The notes below the pieces were generated by a model. The model had not been told where the DNA came from, made no database searches, and saw only the letters and a list, made by a program, of their open reading frames with translations. From Roseburia sp. (lineage in GTDB: Bacteria > Bacillota > Clostridia > Christensenellales > Pumilibacteraceae), in NCBI GenBank assembly GCA_023665905.1, contig JAMPDA010000018.1, forward strand, positions 1 through 35,156: a DNA stretch of 35,156 nt, written 5' to 3'. Shown here piece after piece: positions 31,647 through 35,156 of the stretch (position 1 is its first letter; every line of letters starts with the position of its first letter). A program made the translations under genes and the position numbers.

Positions 31647-32612
31647 ATGAGCGACATTGAAAATATAGAAAATATCGAAAATGTCGAAAATACGAATATG
31701 ACCGAAACGGCGCCGGCGGAAAACCCGAGCGCCGAAACCGCGCCCGATGTGTCCTTGCGGGACGCCGTCGCACCCGACGCTTCTTCTCGCGGCGACGCGG
31801 ATAAGCGTCCGACCAACTCGACAAAGGTCAAGCTCCGCTTGGATGTGAAAGACGTCGTCAGAAAGCGCGCCGACGACGGGGAGGACGACGGTTCGCCGAT
31901 AATACTTTTCGAGGATAACCATTTGCTCGTAGCGGTAAAGCCGCAGAACGTTCCGACGCAGGGCGATTCGAGCGGCGACGCCGACTTTCTCAACATGCTC
32001 AAACAGTATCTCGTAAAAAAATACAACAAGACCGGCGACGCGTTTTTGGGACTTGTCCATAGGCTCGACAGGCCGACGGGCGGCGTTATGGTTTTTGCCA
32101 AAACGTCCAAAGCGGCGGCGCGGCTGTGCGAGCAGATACGCACGGGCGGTTTTGAAAAGACGTACGCCGCGGTAGTGGTCGGGCGTCCCAACCGCACGGG
32201 GAAGGTGGAGCACTACTTATTCAAGGACGAGCAGAACAACATAGTCACTATTGCGCCGTCATCGCTCGACGGAGCGAAAAAAGCGGAATCGGTGGTGGAT
32301 ATAGCGGCGGAAGACGGCGGACTGTCGCTCGTTACGATAAAGCTTATTACGGGCAGAACGCATCAGGCGCGAGTGCAGTTAAAGGCGCTCGGCTCGCCCA
32401 TAGTCGGCGACGCCAAGTACGCGCAGAAAAAGTACGTCAAGAGCAAGCACCTCGCGCTGTGGGCGTACAAGCTGGTGTTTTCGCACCCCGTGAGTGGCGA
32501 CAAAATGACGTTTCTTTCCGTGCCGCCGCAGGAGTTCCCGTGGTCGGCGTTCAACACCGACGCGCTCGTGGACATAATACGTCCGACCGATAGCGGTCGA
32601 TATTCGATGTAA
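31647..32612 (+). CDS. RluD-family pseudouridine synthase
   Basis: 321 aa. It converts uridine to pseudouridine in 23S rRNA or tRNA. The catalytic Asp lies in GLVHRLDRPTGGVMVFAKT. Other family blocks are ILFEDNHLLVAVKPQNVPTQ, FEKTYAAVVVG, LVTIKLITGRTHQARVQLKA with LGSPIVGDAKY, and ALWAYKLVFSHP. No S4 RNA-binding domain is present. In its place is a roughly 80-residue acidic, probably disordered N-terminus starting with a short repeat (IENIENIENVENTN) encoded by repeated GAAAATAT-like units. GGGAGG precedes the ATG, which immediately follows the methyltransferase stop codon. The two RNA-modification genes and ileS form a translation-related operon. Confidence 0.93.
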   Translation: MSDIENIENIENVENTNMTETAPAENPSAETAPDVSLRDAVAPDASSRGDADKRPTNSTKVKLRLDVKDVVRKRADDGEDDGSPIILFEDNHLLVAVKPQNVPTQGDSSGDADFLNMLKQYLVKKYNKTGDAFLGLVHRLDRPTGGVMVFAKTSKAAARLCEQIRTGGFEKTYAAVVVGRPNRTGKVEHYLFKDEQNNIVTIAPSSLDGAKKAESVVDIAAEDGGLSLVTIKLITGRTHQARVQLKALGSPIVGDAKYAQKKYVKSKHLALWAYKLVFSHPVSGDKMTFLSVPPQEFPWSAFNTDALVDIIRPTDSGRYSM

Positions 32613-32635
32613 ATAACTCATCAAGGAGAATAAAC

Positions 32636-34054
32636 ATGTTAGACAAAGAGATTTCCGAGCTGTTGGCTTATGCGCAGGCGCATCTGCTGATGGACGAGCT
32701 TGACGAAAATCAGGCGGCGCGGCGCATATGCCGGCTCTTAAAGACGGACGGCTATGTAAAGACGGCGACCGATCCCGACGAGATCGACGCCTGTTTTTCG
32801 CCCAATAGGCTTTTGGAGCCGATCTTAAAGTACGCCGTCGAGCAGGGCATAACCGACGAAAACGGCGTTGCCGCGTTCAAGAGCGAGATCATGGACGCGC
32901 TCATGCTCAAGCCGTCCGAGGTCAACGACCTGTTTGCCGACACATACGCCGTAAACAAGCAAAAGGCGTTCGACTGGCTGTACGATTACAGCGTCAAGGA
33001 CGGATACGTCGATCTCGAGGCTTGCGCGCGCAACGATCGCTGGGAAGCGAAAGAGCTCAAGAGCAAGATCGAAATAATAATCAATCTCATGCCGCAGGCA
33101 AAGCCCGACAAGTATCCGCAGTGCGCGCTCTGCAAAGAGAACGAGGGCTACGGCGACCGCGTGAACATGCGCGCCGTCGCGACGGAGATCTGCGGCGAGG
33201 AGTGGCATTTCACATACTCGAGGCACCAGTATTTCGATAGGCACGGCGTGCTCGTAAACGGCGAGCACACGCCGATGAAAGGCGGCAAGGACACGCTCAA
33301 AAAGCTTGGCGAGGCGGCGGACTTTATCGGCGCGGACGGCTTTGTCGGCGCAAACGCGCTTGCGGAAAACGGCGGCGCAAACATAACGGCGCACGAGCAT
33401 TTCCAAACGGGCTTCCGCTCGACGCCCATGTTGCGCGCAGGCATAAAGAAAAAGCTCAAGTCGGCGGAATATCCGTACTTGGATATCGGGCTGGTGGATT
33501 GGTATTCGACAGTCCTGCGGTTTTCCTATTCCGGCCTCGAAAAGTGCACGGAGTTTGCCGACAAGCTCATAACGGCGTGGAAGGCGTATTCGGACGAGCG
33601 CATAGTCAATCCCGACGGAAAAATGAACTTCTGTAATGTCGTGTGCCGCAAGATCGACGGAAAATACTGCTTTGACGTGATGCTGCGCTCCAACGCGCTC
33701 AAGCGTCCGCGCACCGCCGCCGAGTACGACGAGATAAAAGCCGGCGCGCTTTCGCTCACCGATATGCAGGGCGTGTTCGTCTTGCCCAACAAGCTCTCCG
33801 AACAGCTCAAGGAAGTGCAGTCGTATCTCGACGGTACGATCCCGTTCGACGCGAAAGACACCAAAAAACCGCTCGAAAAAATGATAGAACGACTGCTCAA
33901 GGCGCAGGGCGGCACGGTGTCCAAGCTCGAAGCCAAGCTCAACATTCACGACGAGGTGGACGCCGTGTGCGAAAAGATACTCGCGTCCACGGCTGTGTTC
34001 GACGAGCATACTGTTACGCCGTTTTTGGACAGCCTCGGCATAAGAGTATTGTAA
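32636..34054 (+). CDS. galT: Galactose-1-phosphate uridylyltransferase, Firmicutes type
   Basis: 472 aa, the length of the Firmicutes GalT class, which is longer than the E. coli enzyme. It exchanges UMP between UDP-glucose and galactose-1-phosphate in the Leloir pathway. The active-site motif is ANITAHEHFQTGFRSTPMLR, matching the HxHxQ-type pattern with HEHFQ. Other conserved blocks are YPQCALCKENEGYGDR, YSRHQYFDRHGVLVNGEHTP, GADGFVGANALAENGGANIT and VVCRKIDGKYCFDVMLRSNA. AAGGAG precedes the ATG. It is 23 bp after the pseudouridine synthase gene and is probably the last gene of the ileS operon. galK and galE are not in the window. Confidence 0.94.
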   Translation: MLDKEISELLAYAQAHLLMDELDENQAARRICRLLKTDGYVKTATDPDEIDACFSPNRLLEPILKYAVEQGITDENGVAAFKSEIMDALMLKPSEVNDLFADTYAVNKQKAFDWLYDYSVKDGYVDLEACARNDRWEAKELKSKIEIIINLMPQAKPDKYPQCALCKENEGYGDRVNMRAVATEICGEEWHFTYSRHQYFDRHGVLVNGEHTPMKGGKDTLKKLGEAADFIGADGFVGANALAENGGANITAHEHFQTGFRSTPMLRAGIKKKLKSAEYPYLDIGLVDWYSTVLRFSYSGLEKCTEFADKLITAWKAYSDERIVNPDGKMNFCNVVCRKIDGKYCFDVMLRSNALKRPRTAAEYDEIKAGALSLTDMQGVFVLPNKLSEQLKEVQSYLDGTIPFDAKDTKKPLEKMIERLLKAQGGTVSKLEAKLNIHDEVDAVCEKILASTAVFDEHTVTPFLDSLGIRVL

Positions 34055-34109
34055 AGATACGGCGACGCAAAGCGAAGCGGTTTTAAATAGCTACGCAATA
34101 TACAAGTGC

Positions 34110-35156
34110 GCGGCTACGCCGCTGGATTTCTCCGCTCCGCTCGCTGACGCTCGCTCCGGTCGAAATGACAAGAAGGTGGTATGGCTTATCTCGTGTAGGT
34201 CGAAATGACATCGGGAAGAAAGTGCTTCCGTCGCTTCGGTCGAAATGACATAATAATTACCTGCCAAGCCTATATAATGTCATCTCGACCAAGCATTGCG
34301 GAGCAATGCGCGTGGAGAGATCCAGGCGATCCGCCGCAGAACTGTGTCGCTTTACTACGGCTTTACAAAATCATGCGCGGCAAAGCCGCTGGATTTCTCC
34401 GCTACGCTCGCTGACGCTCGCTCCGGTCGAAATGACAAGAAGGTGGTTGGAGTGCGCGGCATTGGGTGAAGCGGTTAAACAAACGTTTTGTCACCTCGAG
34501 CGCAGTCGAGAGGTCTAGGCGAACCGCCGCAGGGTAGTGCACTCAAACTCCCGTTTTGTCATCTCGACCAAGCATTGCGGAGCAATGCGCATGGAGAGAT
34601 CTAGGCGATCCGCCGCAGAACTGTAAAGCTGTACAATAACCATGCGGCGCTTACGCGCCTGGATTTCTCCGCTCCGCTCGCTGACGCTCGCTCCGGTCGA
34701 AATGACATAAAGGTGGTTGGAGCGCGCGGCGTTGGGTGAAGCGGTCAAACAAACGTTTTGTCACCTCGAGCGCAGTCGAGAGGTCTTTGGCGTAGCCGCA
34801 AAGTGGAGCGGTCAAACAAACGTCATGTCATCTCGACCAAGCATTGCGTAGCAATGCGCGTGGAGAGATCCAGGCGAACCGCCGCAAGGTGGAGCAGATA
34901 AACCACCGCCTACTTCTTCACTATTCACCCTTACATCTTCACTCCGCGGTGTGCCGCGGAACGGCGAACCGCCGCAGAACTGTGTTGCTTTACTACGGCT
35001 TTACAAAAATCATGCGCGGCAAAGCCGCTGGATTTCTCCGCTCCGCTCACTGCGTTCGCTCCGGTCGAAATGACATAATAATTACTTGTCAAGTCTATAT
35101 AATGTCATCTCGACCAAGCATTGCGGAGCAATGCGCGTGGAGAGATCCAGGCGATC
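34110..35156. repeat. Dense cluster of dispersed palindromic repeats
   Basis: Same family as at 15585-16220 and 23554-23800. Complete units lie at 34279-34436 and 34558-34706. 34827-35074 is a unit with about 90 bp of extra sequence inside it (34895-34985 region, containing CCGCGG-TGTG-CCGCGG). A new unit starts at 35104 and is cut by the window end. A single half lies at 34110-34169. A second, short type, GTCACCTCGAGCG followed by CAGTCGAGAGGTC, occurs at 34490-34515 and 34760-34785. Spacers also repeat (GGTGGTTGGAG, GTGAAGCGGT-AAACAAACG). Nothing else is seen in the stretch; short frames within it are translations of the repeat. Confidence 0.85.

Noticed and set aside
34110..35156. CRISPR array
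   Set aside because: The repeats are 50-150 bp palindromic units with repeated, not unique, spacers, and no cas gene is nearby.
1..35156. tRNA or rRNA genes
   Set aside because: I found no GTTCGAATC-type T-arm with a matching cloverleaf and no rRNA-like sequence in the gaps; the one structured RNA recognised is the SRP RNA.

Overview
The window looks like chromosomal DNA from an uncultured, spore-forming Firmicute of the Clostridia type, with moderately high GC. Four observations support this. There is a SpoIIID-like sporulation regulator. The SRP RNA is the long Bacillus/Clostridium type with an Alu domain. The gene order yaaO-like, tmk, holB, ricT matches the Bacillus subtilis yaaO-to-yaaT region. 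Promoters are consensus sigma-A with 17-bp spacers, and ribosome-binding sites are strong GGAGG types. I see no tRNA, rRNA, CRISPR array, prophage or complete insertion sequence.

Layout. Positions 1-1410 are a decayed area: a long inverted repeat, a broken S8 subtilase and a hairpin-rich repeat element. 1518-5599 holds an ABC-F protein behind a leader peptide and terminator (a likely attenuator), then a GlmU-like acetyltransferase and prs. 5586-8714 holds a small XRE regulator, a two-gene membrane-protein operon behind tandem TACATATGTA-type operators, and spoIIID. 8894-14967 is a compact housekeeping run: greA (with a large insertion), lysS, a yaaO-like PLP enzyme, tmk, holB and ricT. 15013-17900 has a second hairpin element, a 55-aa ferredoxin, a cluster of dispersed repeats and a SpoVB/MurJ-like flippase. 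17930-22395 has another hairpin element, then serS, a small unknown gene, a GH3-family protein without its usual nucleophile, and a sugar O-acetyltransferase. 22452-23393 has the SRP RNA gene diverging from a MarR-type regulator. 23554-25744 has more repeats, then a serine recombinase facing away from a lipoprotein gene; between them lie a 15-bp inverted repeat and a strong promoter. 25761-34054 has a zinc-ribbon Ser/Thr kinase, apparently with a leaderless mRNA, divergent from an operon of hemolysin III-like protein, ileS, an rRNA methyltransferase-like gene, an RluD-family pseudouridine synthase and galT. 34110-35156 is packed with dispersed palindromic repeats.

The strongest candidates for something new are three. 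First, a possible invertible promoter at 24530-24640, between the recombinase and lipoprotein genes. Second, a leader peptide with two +X+ motifs ahead of an intrinsic terminator and an asymmetric ABC-F gene. Third, a repeat family whose hairpin stems change sequence between copies while staying paired, which points to selection on a folded nucleic acid. Several enzymes have lost or remodelled a functional part: the GlmU uridylyltransferase half, the GH3 nucleophile, the ABC-F second ATP site and the GreA C-terminal domain. All assignments come from reading the sequence and remembered family features; no database search was run.
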